A stretch of 64,000 nt of DNA from Erythrobasidium yunnanense (taxonomy: Eukaryota; Basidiomycota; Cystobasidiomycetes; Erythrobasidiales; Erythrobasidiaceae). The DNA is taken from NCBI GenBank assembly GCA_001600175.1, contig BCJC01000002.1, positions 1,647,111-1,711,110 of the forward strand, read 5' to 3'. A program made the translations under genes and the position numbers. The number at the start of each line of letters is the position of its first letter. The stretch's first letter is position 1. A model generated the notes under the pieces. The model had not been told where the DNA came from. It ran no database searches and was given only the letters and a program-made list of their open reading frames with translations. Shown in pieces: positions 34,083-45,598 of the stretch.

Positions 34083-34559
34083 TCACTTTCGCTTGCTGGT
34101 CTTGAGAGCCTTCCTGCCCATGCCTATACCCAGAAGGAAAGCAGCTCTGATGCTGCCCACTGTGACTAGAACGCCTATGTTGATCCAGTCGTCCATGCGG
34201 ACCGTGCCCAAGCTCAATCTGCCTTCGCTCGCCAATGCCCGATAGACTGCGCTGAGCATGGCGATATCGACTATCAGATCACTTCCCTGCACATACTTCC
34301 ACACGGTGACGTCTGCGGGCCTTGCGCGAAGCAGGAAGACCTGGAGGAGCATGATACCGAGCAGGAAGCCCGAGCTTACTTCGAGCAGGAACTTCGTCTC
34401 TGTTCGTGGAGGGAGTTGGACATATGGAGAGTAGCTCTGTAAGACGCGGTGCGGGTCGAAGGTGTTCAGAAGGACTCCCGAACTGGCGATGATCGGGTCT
34501 ATGATTGTGAAGAAGATGCGGTAGAAGGCTGGGATGGGGGAGATCTGAATAGAGGACAT
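34083..34559 (-). CDS. Small four-helix membrane protein, DUF7704-like
   Basis: Single exon, 158 aa. The N-terminal pattern IPAFYRIFFTIIDPIIASSG followed by FDPHRVLQSYSPY fits the fungal DUF7704 family of small integral membrane proteins (recalled from family appearance). Four hydrophobic segments: residues ~10-30, ~62-82, ~93-112 and ~128-150. It ends with a basic cytosolic tail RKALKTSKRK that could serve as an ER-retrieval-type KxKxx signal. No function is known for the family. The start at 34559 is the only sensible ATG; an overlapping upstream minus frame is not accepted as an extension. Confidence 0.72.
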   Translation of the reverse strand: MSSIQISPIPAFYRIFFTIIDPIIASSGVLLNTFDPHRVLQSYSPYVQLPPRTETKFLLEVSSGFLLGIMLLQVFLLRARPADVTVWKYVQGSDLIVDIAMLSAVYRALASEGRLSLGTVRMDDWINIGVLVTVGSIRAAFLLGIGMGRKALKTSKRK

Positions 34560-34990
34560 TGTGCGACTCTGATTGATGTTGCTGCGCCCGTTTGCGAACC
34601 TATGCGCCCAAGTTGTCGGTTTGCGGTCAAAAGAGGCTCAAATCGTAGCGGCTTTTCGGGGTCCTGTCGAAGGGCATTAAGGTGAGTGTTTCTTCCTGAT
34701 TCATCTGCGTTGTTCATGTTGGTGTTACTCCAAGCTTGCCCTGACTGCTCCTGCATATCTCTACCCTGCTTTTTCGGCACGTGTTTGATGTGTTGATTGT
34801 TTGGGCGCGTGTCTTCAACTTTGCTCTTTTAAGGAGCTCGACTGGCAGGAAAGAGTCTTGAATTCCATTTGAACACTTTCAACACTCTCGTTAAACACTT
34901 TCAACACTCTACCTTAGAGTCGTCTGTTTTGTCGCCATTCAAGCTGCGACCAGGTGGCTTGGGGAAAGATAGACCATCAAGAAGGCAGCC
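34560..34990. promoter_or_regulatory. Divergent promoter region between small membrane protein and NIMA kinase
   Basis: 431 bp between divergent starts. It holds the 17-bp direct repeats listed separately. A minus-strand open frame here (containing SNTNMNNADESGRNTHLN) has no supporting family or splice sites. Confidence 0.45.
34872..34910 (+). repeat. Two 17-bp direct repeats before the NIMA kinase start
   Basis: AACACTTTCAACACTCT occurs at 34872-34888 and again at 34894-34910, 22 bp apart, about 80-120 bp before the kinase ATG. It may be a 5' UTR or promoter element. Confidence 0.7.
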
Positions 34991-37841
34991 ATGGCGCCCG
35001 CCGTCACTCGAAAGCAGAGCAACATGAGCTTGAACGTAAACAATCAGGCTACAACAGCGACAACGACGACGAGCAGTGCGAACGTAGCCGGTCCATCGAG
35101 CCAGCCCATGTCGAATCAACAGCAGCAACAGCAATCTGGCAGCTACAACGGCCAGGGAACGATCCAGACAATGACTGAGTTGTATGAAGTAGGAGAAGTC
35201 ATCGGAACGGGCACCTTTGGGATTATTCGCAAGGTGCGACTTGTCTTTAGACTCTCCTGGCTGAGCTGCCCGCCGTTTCAACATCCATCCTCTGACGCTG
35301 TTTTGGTTGCAATTCGCAAAGGTGGTTCGCAAGACGGATGGATTGGTATGTATACTACTGCCTATACTATCTGAAGAAGCCTTGCTGACCTTTTGTGTTT
35401 CTTCAAAAGGTTCTCGCGCGCAAGGTGGGTCATCCCGGACAACAGAAGGCGACTACTTTCAGCAAAAACTGAACGGTAATGTCATGAATAGGAACTCGAC
35501 TATGGACGTATGGACGAGCGAGATCTCAAGCAGCTCAGCGAAGAAGTGTATGTCCAGTCTCTCGCCAGCTGCAAGAGTCACTCCGCACGTGCTGACCTGA
35601 CTGTCAATAACAACACAGCAATATCTTGCAGAACCTGGAGCCGAACGACAATATCGTACGCTACTATGAGCGCTATGTGGACCGTACCAAATTCCGATTG
35701 CACATCATCATGGAGTTCTGCCACAACGGCGATCTAGCAGCCCAGATCCAAAGATGCAGGCGCAAGAACACCCTCCTGCGAGAAGAAGTCGTATGGTCAT
35801 ACCTTACGCAGATCGCACTGGCTCTCTCGGACTGTCATGCGGAATACGATGCGAAGGGAAGACCGAAACAGGTCATTTTGCACAGAGACATTAAGCCGGA
35901 GAACGTCTTCTTGGATAAGGATAATAATATCAAGCTCGGTGATTTCGGTCTGAGTAAAGCTATGGCGAACGCGGCGTTTACCAATACCTACGTCGGGGTG
36001 AGTTCTCCTTTGCTGGCTTGCTGTAAAGTCCCAGCTGAGCGTATTGCGTCGATAGACTCCGTATTACATGTCGCCGGAGCTCATCAACAGTCAAGCGTAC
36101 GACCACAAGTCCGACATCTGGGCGCTCGGCTGTCTGATCTACGAGCTCTGCGCATGGCAGTAAGCTCCCTCCTCCAAATCTCCAGCGTTACGGCTTGTTA
36201 TACTGATCATGCGATTCCAGCCCACCCTTCCATGAGGCAAGGACACAAGCTGAACTTACGAAGCTCATTCGAGAAGGCAAGATCCCAGCTCTGCCCGGCG
36301 TATACAGCCCGCATCTACAAGCCGTCGTCAGGAGTATGCTCAGACAGGATGTGCGTACGACTATCACTTACTGAGGAAGCGAATGCTGATGTAATGTGTG
36401 TATCGGTGGGAACAGCCGAATCAAAGACCGTCGATTGCGCAGATCAAGCAGATGGACCAAGTCAAGTTCCAGATCGAGGTCTTGAAGTTGATGAAGCTGT
36501 AAGCGGCTTTTTAAGCTATCGACGAGCGCATACTGACTATTGTGATGATTAGGCAACGGGACCTCATGACAGCACGCGCAACTCTAGAAGCACGCGAGAC
36601 ACTCCTACTTGAACGAGAGCGTAAGGTGCGAGAGCAAGAACAAGAGCTTGCGATGGAGAAGATGGAGTTCCAAACTGAGCGGGACACCGAGCGTACGGAG
36701 ATCGCGAACGAACGAATTCGCCTTGCGCACGCATTCAGCACTATGTCTTCATACAACGCAGCGTCTTCATCGTCTTCTGGAGCCAGCACCTCAGGAACAT
36801 CTACTGCGCCGTCTTCGAGGGATAATTCACCACTCATGGATCAAAAGGAGAATATTAACGTGTCGATGATCCCGATGTGCACGGTTGGAGAGAATGGAGT
36901 AATGGATTCAGCTAGTAAGACGATGGCCAGAGTAGCAAGCAGACCTAGCCTGGTGCCGAGACGACCATTGGAGGAAAGGAGGTCCATGTACGTTTCTGCC
37001 CTTATTCGTTATAAGTAGAAGAGGACTAACGGTTCTCCTCTTCCTTTCTAGGATCGGTCTGAACACACTCGCGAAACGAATGTCCTGCCAAAGCTTGCAA
37101 TCTATGGCGATCGATGGCGAGACGCCTGTCAAAGGAGGTCTCCAGACGCCCACCGGCACAGAGTCGCGTCGCAGGATGGCTACAAGCAAATCGATGCATA
37201 ATCTAAAGACGTCCGGCTCATCTCGGCAGGAATCACCTACATCTCGCGCATACCCTCCTTCATCGCTAGCTGGATCAAGGCATCAAGTACCCCATTCAGC
37301 CAGTGCTGCGACTCAGACTTTCCCAGCTGGTTTCCCTGCACGACCAGCTTCTTCATCTGCGGTAGAGAACCCCGGCCCAGCAAGGAGGAGTACAAGCAAT
37401 GCTTCCATCGCGACTTCTTTCCAAAGTCCTTCGAAACGTCCAATGACGATTATTAGAACGAGTACTGCGCCCCCGCAATTGGCCCAGGCTGGTAGTTCCG
37501 CTTCTTTGGCTTCTCTAGCGGCGGGTGGTCTGCCGACTATCCAAGCTACGAAATACGATCTGGAAGATGAGGATAGCTTGCCTTCGCCGTTCTTGAAGAA
37601 GAAGATCTCGACGGGCCCTTTACGTGCTCTGGCGCAACAACACGCTTCTGCATTTTCGGGAGGGACCATGACGAGAGCTATGTCGCAGAACAGCATCGCG
37701 AATGCGAACAGTGGGAATGCGCCGACTGTGCCGACGAGAGCTGGAAGACCGCCTACAACGAGACAGAGTCTGGCTACGAGATTGGCGATGCGGAGACAGG
37801 CTTCTGCGGATGAACAGGGTCGAAGGATGACTCAGGCGTAA
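34991..37841 (+). CDS. nimA: NIMA-related mitotic protein kinase (Nek2/NimA/Fin1 type)
   Basis: Mitotic-entry and spindle kinase family. After a ~60-residue Gln/Ser/Thr-rich leader the kinase domain begins [17 protein letters not shown]. It continues through small exons: 35322-35345 (VVRKTDGL), a 15-nt exon 35410-35424 (VLARK, carrying the ATP-binding Lys) and 35492-35547 ([18 protein letters not shown]). The exon from 35619 holds [19 protein letters not shown] and TYVG, then [20 protein letters not shown] in the next. After the kinase comes a coiled coil ([20 protein letters not shown]) as in NIMA, then a ~350-residue Ser-rich tail with a KEN box (MDQKENIN, codons 36845-36853), a recognition signal for APC/C-driven degradation. 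Stop at 37841. At least eight introns. Confidence 0.93.
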
Positions 37842-38577
37842 CTACCGATATCGATGAAGATGGATCTCTTGGCTTCTCCAGCTCTCTCTTGCTTCTGCTA
37901 TGGCTTCCGAATGAATGGACACTGGCTTTCCCGCATGATCAATCCTTCCTTCCTTCCGTCACTCGTTCCAACCTCAGCAGACTTATCCTCACACATCACG
38001 ACATAACGACATAATTCCCCCATGTAGTCGGCAGTTTCTTGGCATATTGCTACCTATACCAGCCCGTCTGTGCAGTTCTTATCACCCGATCTATATAGTT
38101 TAGCTTCCCTCCCCTTCCCACTAAGTACTAGTGTTGTTGCTTTATCACCCCTTCCCTACTTTTATAGGCGACTTAGGCGCATTTGTTCTAGTAGCATCAG
38201 CCAGCTTACCGTATTTACGCCCTTTTTACGATGACTTCCCTCCACTCCCCTCCTCCTTTCTACTAGCCCTTCTGTGCTAGCTATCGGTAGGCTTACTTCA
38301 TCAGTCTTCACCGCTTCCTACTCCTTCCCTGAGGTTAGCTCTTTTACAGCTACAGCTCACAATATACATAGTCTGTTCTGCTCTAGCTGTATGCACTATT
38401 TTCTTGATGTATGGATAGCAGTGTATACGGGAAACAGTCTATACGAGAAGATGTCTTCAAGACGTGCTGGTTTCGCTTTTTCTGTCTCTGCCAAATCCTT
38501 CGCTCTTCTTTCGTGGCTAAGAACAGGTCTTTACCATTATTTCGCAACGTTCTATCTCCACCATCTTCCGCCGCGCC
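37842..38577. other. Intergenic, 3' flank of the kinase and promoter of the oxidoreductase
   Basis: 736 bp, strongly pyrimidine-rich on the plus strand (many cttcc and tcctt runs from 37920 on), typical of fungal UTR and promoter DNA. The open frames in it are low-complexity and not accepted. Confidence 0.5.
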
Positions 38578-39737
38578 ATGTCGAATCGAGCTGCCTGGCT
38601 GACCGGCAAGCAAGTCTACCCGCTTCAAGTCAAGGACGCGCCGTACACTCAGCCAAAAGACGATGAAGTCCTCATTAAGGTGCGATATGCAGCTGCTAAT
38701 CCAGGTAAAGCTTGCATCAAGGTCAAGTATTGACAGAAAGACTGACGACCGGCTGAATCAGCCGACTGGAAGATGGTCAAATGGGGCTACAGAATCACAA
38801 AGTTCCCTGCTATCATAGGACAAGACGTCGCTGGCGATGTAGTGGAGACTGGAAAAGACGTCTCGCACGTCAAAGCCGGTGACCGTGTCGTAGCGTGGGC
38901 CTGACCTCAATTTCGCCTTGCTCACTGCATGCTAACCTGAATCTGTACAGTCACGTACTTGGCGTAACATCCCAGGAGTTCTCTGAAAGCGCCTTCCAGC
39001 TCTTTACCATTGCGAAAGAAGCCGCAGTCGCCATCTTACCGGATGTCATTTCGTACGATCAAGCTTCTGTCCTTCCTCTTGCTCTTTCTACCTCCACAGT
39101 GGGACTATATACCTCTGCGCAGCTTGGTCTTCCTCGCCCTTCCTTATCTACACCCGAACAGACTGGAAAGACGGTACTGATTTGGGGCGGTTCCTCGTCA
39201 GTCGGATCAATCGCAATTCAGCTTGCAATAGCTTCTGGATACAAAGTAGCGGTTACTGTCTCGCCGCGGAACAATGACTATGTCAAGAAGCTTGGTGCGG
39301 ACTTCACTTTCGACTATTCTTCCAAGACGGTCGTGCAAGATATTCTGGATGGCTTGAAGGATGAGGATCTAGTAGGTGCCTTCAATGTGATAGGTGGAGA
39401 AGAGTCAGGCAATGCGCTAGTGGAGATTCTGTCCAAAAACAAGTCGCCGAGCAACAAGAAGCACATTGCGACTGTTCCCCCTCTTCCTTCGAAACAACAA
39501 GACGATGTCACCGTCAAGAACCTAGGAAGTGCAGCTGAGATCTTTTACGATGAGGATAGGAAGGATCTGGCTCGCTTCATCTGGCATGACTTCTTGCCGA
39601 AAGCGCTCGAGACCGGCATCCTGAAGCCTGTTCCAGAACCACTTGTAGCTGGCGAAGGATTGGAGAGTATTCAGAAAGCGCTCGACACGCTAGAGGCAGG
39701 AGTGTCGGCAAAGAAAGTGGTCGTCAAGATACAGTAG
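38578..39737 (+). CDS. Zinc-independent MDR oxidoreductase (enoyl-reductase/quinone-reductase-like)
   Basis: Three exons (38578-38704, 38762-38894, 38951-39737), about 348 aa. It begins MSNRAAWLTGKQVYPLQVKD as in fungal MDR proteins. It has the GroES-like segment DEVLIKVRYAAANPADWKM, IIGQDVAGDVVETGKDV, the nucleotide-binding VLIWGGSSSVGSIAIQLA and the C-terminal LDTLEAGVSAKKVVVKI. The zinc ligands of alcohol dehydrogenase are absent, which places it with NADPH-dependent enoyl/quinone reductases (LovC/ToxD-like group). Substrate unknown; there are no polyketide genes nearby, so a stand-alone role in carbonyl or enoyl detoxification is more likely. Confidence 0.88.
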
Positions 39738-39895
39738 GAGTGGGCCGAGAGAGATTAGGATAGTAATTAGTTGCACCTCTAGAACGAATGTAGCGCTATC
39801 TAATATGCAAAACAGGGGTTTGTCCGATTTTGAGTGATATACCTAGACCAAGCGACAGCAAGGGAAAATCATAGATAGAAAGGGCTATGAAATGT

Positions 39896-41629
39896 CTATT
39901 TAATGGCCAACAGCTTGACTTCGAAAGTCAGAGTGGAGTTGGGGGGAATGCCACTGATAGCCTGCTTGCCGTAGGCGAGTTGGGGAGGGATGACTAGCTT
40001 GCGCTCTCCACCGACTTGCATGCCGGCAATACCCTCATCCCATCTGCGGAACACTCGAATTAGCACGGTGATGAAACGTCTCGGACAGTAGAATGAACGC
40101 ACCCCTTGATGACTTCCTGCTTGCCTAGCTTGAAGCTGAAAGGTGCACCTTTGGTGTTCTGGTCGAAGATCTTGCCGCTGCACAACAGAATATGTCAACC
40201 GAGGCTCAAACCGATAGCATAGAATGTTACCTACTTCTGCAATCGGCCGATATATCTCATCTGAACGCGCTGGCCAGCTTTTGCAGCAGGTCCACTTCCA
40301 GTCTTGTTATCCTCAATAGTGAGTCCCGAGGCGGTAGTCTGCTTCTTCGAAGGAGCCTTCTTAGCAGCAGCAGCTGGCTTAGCTTCCTCCTTCTTGGCTG
40401 CTGCAGGTGCAGCGGCAGCGGCAGCTGCGGGCTTAGTGGCCTCTGCTGGGACAGCAGCGGTCTTCTCCTTCTTTGCGAGCTTCTTCAGCTGGTTTTTGGA
40501 GAGCTTGGACGTGTCTGCAGCTTCGGCGGGCGCAGCTGCGGCAGCAGCAGCAGGCTTCTTCTCCTCGATGGTGACAGCTTTCGCAGCCTTCTTTGGCCTA
40601 CATATCTAGATTAGCCATACTTCAGACAATAGCTGCAGTTATACTCACTTGACCTCCTCTGCAATCTCCATGAATCTGCTGTCATCCTCCTCCTCCTCAT
40701 CGCTGTCTCCGAGAATCAGGCCAGTCTCTGGGTCGTATCTGCCCATCTCGCTATCCGACATGTCCTCCTCGTCTGACGTGATCTCATCATCTGAGTCGTA
40801 AGGAGGCTGATCGTATCCTCCTGGACCACCGGGACCTGGCTGCAGGATGAAGTGTCCCAGCAGATGCACCTTGTGGGGGCCGGAAAGCTTAAAGACATAG
40901 TCCTCGCCTCCGAGCAGAACAACGTTCGTCTGGATCTGCTCGACCTGGAAGACGATAGAAGTAACACGTGTAAGGGAAAATTTTTGGTAAAGAGAAGACC
41001 TGTCATGCAGAACTTACTCGACCAGCAATGAGGGAGCACACTTGTACTTCTGCCTCTTCTCTCTCAGTCTCGAAGTCCATGTCGCCTTCGCTGCTTTCCT
41101 CCTCATCTTCAGCAGCAGCGCCATTGACCTTCTTGCTTCCTGTGCTAGAAGCTTTCGAGGCTTTCGAGAGCTTGCTCATGTCGGCATCCATAGCATCATC
41201 CTCATCCTCATCGTCGTCGTCATCATCGCTGTCATCTTCAGAGTTGTAGATATCTTCTTCATCACTATCGTCGAGCAGTCCAGCGGCATAGGCAAGCATC
41301 TCGGGGTCAGCTTCGAGATGCTGCATCTTGACTACGGAACGAGTGATCTTGCTGTCGGACGAAGAAGCTTCTGCAGCCTCGTCGACTTCGAGTGCGATAT
41401 TTGTGATTTGGACAGAGACATCTTCCTGGAACAAGAACTCTGGTGAAACAGGCGTCAGTATGATGTTGTACGTCTTGCAAACGTCTTGCGACCAACCTTG
41501 ACCAGGCTGGAGGACTTTAGACCATACGGAGATTCTGCGAAAGAGAAAAGCCTGCAGTGTCAGCTTTTTGACCCTGGCGCAAAGCTGTCTACGGCTGATT
41601 CCAGCCTTGTGAGCTTACACTTGTGCCAT
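39896..41629 (-). CDS. Nucleolar FK506-binding peptidyl-prolyl isomerase, Fpr3/Fpr4 type
   Basis: Start MAQ at 41629, then a short intron, then [12 protein letters not shown] / [18 protein letters not shown]: the nucleoplasmin-like N-terminal domain of Fpr3/Fpr4. Long acidic runs follow ([27 protein letters not shown]), then an Ala/Lys-rich linker ([18 protein letters not shown]). The FKBP domain is split by two introns ([20 protein letters not shown], then [60 protein letters not shown]). Yeast Fpr3/Fpr4 are nucleolar histone chaperones and prolyl isomerases, which is the likely role. Aromatic-pocket residues (Y, F, W in GWDEG) are present, so isomerase activity is expected. Confidence 0.94.
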
Positions 41630-42397
41630 GTTGTAAGCTTTTCTTTGGCTTTGCAAATTGACAGGAAAGAGAAGGTCAAACAACAGAAAATTTGCAGAGA
41701 CAAGGATTTCAGAGCATGTCGCAAGTGGCAAGACGCGTCTAGAGAGTAGCGAAACTACGTGTGTGGATTCAGAATAGGCTACAGCTACACGAAGACCTGT
41801 CTGAAGCTTGACAAAGACGACCTGACAGCAAAGCGTATAGTAGAACCCCTATTTTCAGTATCGCCGGCAAGACGCTATGCGTTTGCTGCCTTATAGGGGC
41901 TTATAAGCTGCTCAAAGCATGGAACATGTACCGAAGATTTTGCGACCGGATAGCTTACAATTCTGAGGAGATTCGACCAAGAAGAGAGACCAGTGGGAGC
42001 TGTGAATCTACCATTGCTTCAACGCCATATTGAAGAGCCCTTGTGCATGTACCTGAAGAGAAAGAGATGCACAAGGAATCAGATATTTCCCAGACAGAGT
42101 CGGCGGACTAGCGCGTCGATGATCATCTGCGCTCTCTGCTCGGCACAGTCTTGTGATAGGATCAGTATATCTCTTCTGAGAGTGTGAAGGAAGAGCGGGA
42201 GGAGCTTTCCTCGAGGTATGCGTGAGAAGGTGTCAGCCGGCATAGTATGGAGGCTTGAATGGTTGAATAGATGGAGGAAGTCAGCAAGCAGTGTGAGAGA
42301 CCGTGAGCCGCCTCAGACTATAACTTGATGCCAATGATGCCAGCTGCCCAGGTCTGATCTCGCCGACAGACATCTCTTTCCTGGGTTTCATGCAGAG
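41630..42397. other. Intergenic between nucleolar FKBP and ARPC4
   Basis: 768 bp between divergent genes. No gene recognised; frames are short and compositionally random. Presumably two promoters. Confidence 0.5.
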
Positions 42398-43322
42398 ATG
42401 GTAGGCATAGTTCTAGCAGATGATGGAGGACATATGGATCTTGCTGACTTCTGGCGCTCCTTCATCCCGCAGAGCTCGTCACTGCGCCCCTACCTGGCCG
42501 CCGTCCGGGCGACGCTCACTGCAGCGTTAGCCATCGAGAACTTTCCCAGTCAAGTCAGTCGTAGCAAGATGAAGACGTCGAGAATGTCGTGATTCTGCCA
42601 GTTCATCGTGCTGAGATTCGGTCTGGTCTGGCTTCGCAGGTCGTAGAGAGACATAACCGACCAGAAGTTGAAGCGGGGTGAGCGCGGGCTGGCATCTAAA
42701 GTCGTACGCAAGATCCACGAACTCACATCGTATCGCTATTGCCTTGCTAGGAAAACGCCCGAAGCCCTCCTTACACCTCTGACCGTCGCCCGCAATGCCA
42801 ATGAGCAAGTCCTCGTGGAGCCATCCATCAACTCCGTCAGAGTCAGCATAAAGATCAAGCAAGCCGATGAGATTGAATACATACTCGCTCATAAGGTGCG
42901 CCCGCAGCCCATTGCTTGAGTATGAGCGTCCGCTGAGATCTGGCTTCTACCGTCTACTTCCACTCCCGCATCTTCGTATCGCATTCTATGACATGCTATA
43001 CAACAGTTCACTCGCTTCCTAACGCAACGAGCCGAAAACTTCGTTATTCTACGCCGGAAGCCGGTCAAGGGCTATGACATCTCTTTCCTGATAGTCAATG
43101 CGCAGGCGGAAGAGCTGCTCAAGCACAAGCTTGTAGACTTTGTGATTCAGTGAGTCGCTTGTCGCGGGTAGACGCTGTCTTCTGTCTTGGGCGCTGATTG
43201 ACCATGTTTCTGCGCCTACCAGGTTCATGGAAGATGTCGATAGGGAGATCTCCGAGATGAAGCTTTCATTGAACGCTAGAGCAAGAATATGCGCAGAAAC
43301 TTTCCTCTCTCAGTTCCTGTAG
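42398..43322 (+). CDS. ARC19: Arp2/3 complex 20 kDa subunit (ARPC4/Arc19)
   Basis: Six exons (42398-42400, 42473-42553, 42640-42677, 42751-42895, 43007-43149, 43223-43322) give 510 nt = 169 aa, the normal length. The first exon is only the ATG. The protein matches ARPC4 throughout: [20 protein letters not shown], then [108 protein letters not shown]. This core subunit bridges Arp2 and Arp3 in actin branching at endocytic patches. Every intron keeps phase, including the one after the start codon. Confidence 0.96.
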
Positions 43323-43580
43323 AATGTAGATTACCTGGACAGTCTACTTGCAACTAGACTACTGTCACTTACGACTTCGGAATTCTTAATTGGTCTAGAT
43401 AAATCCTTGCGTAGTGCATACTCTACACAGTATCTTGTGTGTCTGCTTCAGGCCTACATATCCATTTATTCACGTTGCATTGCTTGCCCTTCCCCTAATT
43501 TCTGATATACACGAACTCTACGCCAGGCTATTCCATACCATCCCATCTGATCTCTATAAGCTTGCGAAACTATCTGCGCT

Positions 43581-44299
43581 ATGGACAACATCAGATCCTT
43601 CGTCAACCTCGAAGGAGGAGGCGGCGTGCGGTCGCTGACAGGCGAGCAAGAGCAAAGCGGCATCCTGCCCGACGTACGTAACAACACGAGACCTCAAACA
43701 ACACTCTCTTCGGATGCTCATGCTTCCCATGCTTATTTGTCGCGTCGCAGCTCTCGCGCAAACAACGCTTTATCGCCTTTGGAGCATGTCTCATCGGAGG
43801 TCTGGCAATCAGCGTCGTTGGATCTATTCTCTTTGCTTTTGGACAAGTAGCAAGCTTTGCTGTGCTCTACACGGTCGGAGTCATCGTGTCTCTGGTCGGG
43901 ACTGGGTTCCTTGTTGGCTTTGGGACGCAGGCGAAAAAGGTACGACACGCGTGCATCTTTGATATCTGAATGCTGCTGACGTTTTTCTCTGTCTGCCCTC
44001 TTTTTCCTCCACCGCTCGCATCCTCGCAGATGGTCGACCCTGTTCGGTTATCAGCGACACTCGTCTTCATCGGCAGTACCGTCATGGTCTTCATCTCTGC
44101 CTTCGTGCTAGGGATAGACGCTCTCGTCATCATATTCGCCCTCCTCACATATCTCGCGTATATCTGGTATGCGCTGTCATACGTCCCTTTGTGAGTAGTC
44201 TGTCTCGTTGGCCTTACATTATACGTACACTAAGCGCTTTGTATGCTGGTGTGCAGTGCGAGAGACCTAGTGAAGAACATTATCGCGAAGTTCAGGTGA
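43581..44299 (+). CDS. SFT2: Golgi vesicle transport protein Sft2
   Basis: Four exons (43581-43673, 43751-43939, 44030-44190, 44257-44299) give 161 aa. It shows the Got1/Sft2 layout: soluble N-terminus (MDNIRSFVNLEGGGGV), then LSRKQRFIAFGACLIGGLAI and four closely spaced membrane helices. The second-helix block is VASFAVLYTVGVIVSLVGTG / FLVGFGTQAKKM, the third SATLVFIGSTVMVFISAFVL, with short polar C-terminus FARDLVKNIIAKFR. Sft2 supports retrograde endosome-to-Golgi vesicle fusion in yeast. Exon boundaries are consistent with the protein from end to end. Confidence 0.93.
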
Positions 44300-44680
44300 A
44301 GCGATCGGTACATAAGTTGTGTCTCACATAGAAGAGCCTGAAGTAACAACTGTACAATGACAAATATGGCCCGAAGGTCGTCTCAAGTGGCCAATCATTC
44401 CTATCAAAGACCAGTCAAGTGGAAGACACGTATGCCCCAAACCGCTAGGGCTGACGATACATTGAGGCGAGGGATCGCGCGTTTTCAGCATTGATGCACA
44501 CGGCCACTTAGGACCGATTGGGTATTGACGTAGATCCGGGAAACCACAGTGTAAAGCGTAATATGCGTATAGTTGTTAGGGGACGTGTCAAGGCCCCGTT
44601 AAGGCATGGCTCATTCGGACTTACAACATACAGCATTTGCTGGAAAACGATATGCAGCTTGGGCGGGAACTGACGAAAGG
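44300..44680. other. Intergenic between Sft2 and the first tandem paralog
   Basis: 381 bp separating convergent genes at the start of the accessory-looking region. Nothing recognised. Confidence 0.5.
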
Positions 44681-45598
44681 TCATATTCGAGCTCTTGGCT
44701 GTTCAGGTGCAGGTGCAGAGGGCAGGGGCGCAACGAACAAGGCTTGGGTCCGGCAGTCGAGCCAGACGTTGGCTCCTTGCTGCATGAGAGCGTAATGTCC
44801 ATCCCTGACCTTGTCTGCTCCAGTGACTTGCGCAAGTCCTGGCTTTATAAGAAAGATCCGGCGGCGATGACCATCGCGGGAAAGCCAAAGCGTGGAAACA
44901 GACTCGATGCGCGTGTTGCCCGGCTCGGCGTCGCAGCGTCCCATATATATGAAGTCTTGAAATGCGGTCTTTTCAGTATAGACCTTTCCATCTTTTCGGT
45001 TCTGATACACGCGTTCACCCCGGCGGATGGTGTCTGGGTCGATGCTTGCAGCCAGTGCGCCTCTTGCGAGGAATTTGACTGAGTGTGTGTAATCCTTGCC
45101 ATCGTCCAACCACCATCCGCGGACCCAGGTATCCTCTTGGTCGTATGCGTGCCACGACATGTCAGGTTGACGGGCGTGGCCAAGGTAGATCCAATCGTCA
45201 AAGAGACCTTCGCGTGCTCTGCCGCGGTCGCAGCAGTTCGACGTTAGACTCTGTACGACAAGCTCATTGCTGGAACCGCTTCACTGACCTCGAACCTCTG
45301 CGAGAGCCAGACGAAGCTGCCGACCCTCGTCTTTCGGGCACACTGTGGCAGTTTGGCGTTTCTGTGCTGCTGCCGCTGCTGCCTGGTCTGTAACGCACTC
45401 GAGTCAGCTGTCACTAGGAGCCAGAGTTATAAGCAAGAGATTAACCGCGAATGCTTGCGCGACGAAGGCTATGAGTAAGGGACAAATCAAGTAAGGTTCA
45501 TAAGGTTGCGAGATGGACGGCGATCTTACAGTCGATTGTTTACCAGGCGCATCGGCGCGGGCGTGGGATGATTGGGATCTTCGACGGTTTGTAGCCAT
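44681..45598 (-). CDS. Tandem paralog 1 of an unrecognised family (Ser-rich N-terminus plus conserved C-terminal domain)
   Basis: Start MATNRRRSQSSHARADAPGK at 45598. Small exons (PSSRKHSR, then RPGSSGSSTETP...ERRGSAASSGSRRGS) lead to the main exon, ending at 44681. The C-terminal domain begins DDWIYLGHARQPDMSWHAYD. It continues with DTIRRGERVYQNRKDGKVYT, EKTAFQDFIYMGRC and KVRDGHYALMQQGANVWLDC, and ends ...ALFVAPLPSAPAPEQPRARI. Exon structure and motif order match the two neighbours on the same strand. No signal peptide or membrane helix. I do not recognise the domain: signature NRxDGxxYTE...YxGR, and (K/R)(D/E)GxxAxxxxGxxVWxDxxT...VAxLPS. A small beta-rich fold is guessed from the aromatic/Gly pattern. 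Confidence 0.72.

Noticed and set aside
34499-34780. Minus-strand frame with Asn-rich sequence upstream of the small membrane-protein gene
   Set aside because: It begins with a non-ATG codon, overlaps the start of the accepted gene in another frame and has no splice sites that would join them.
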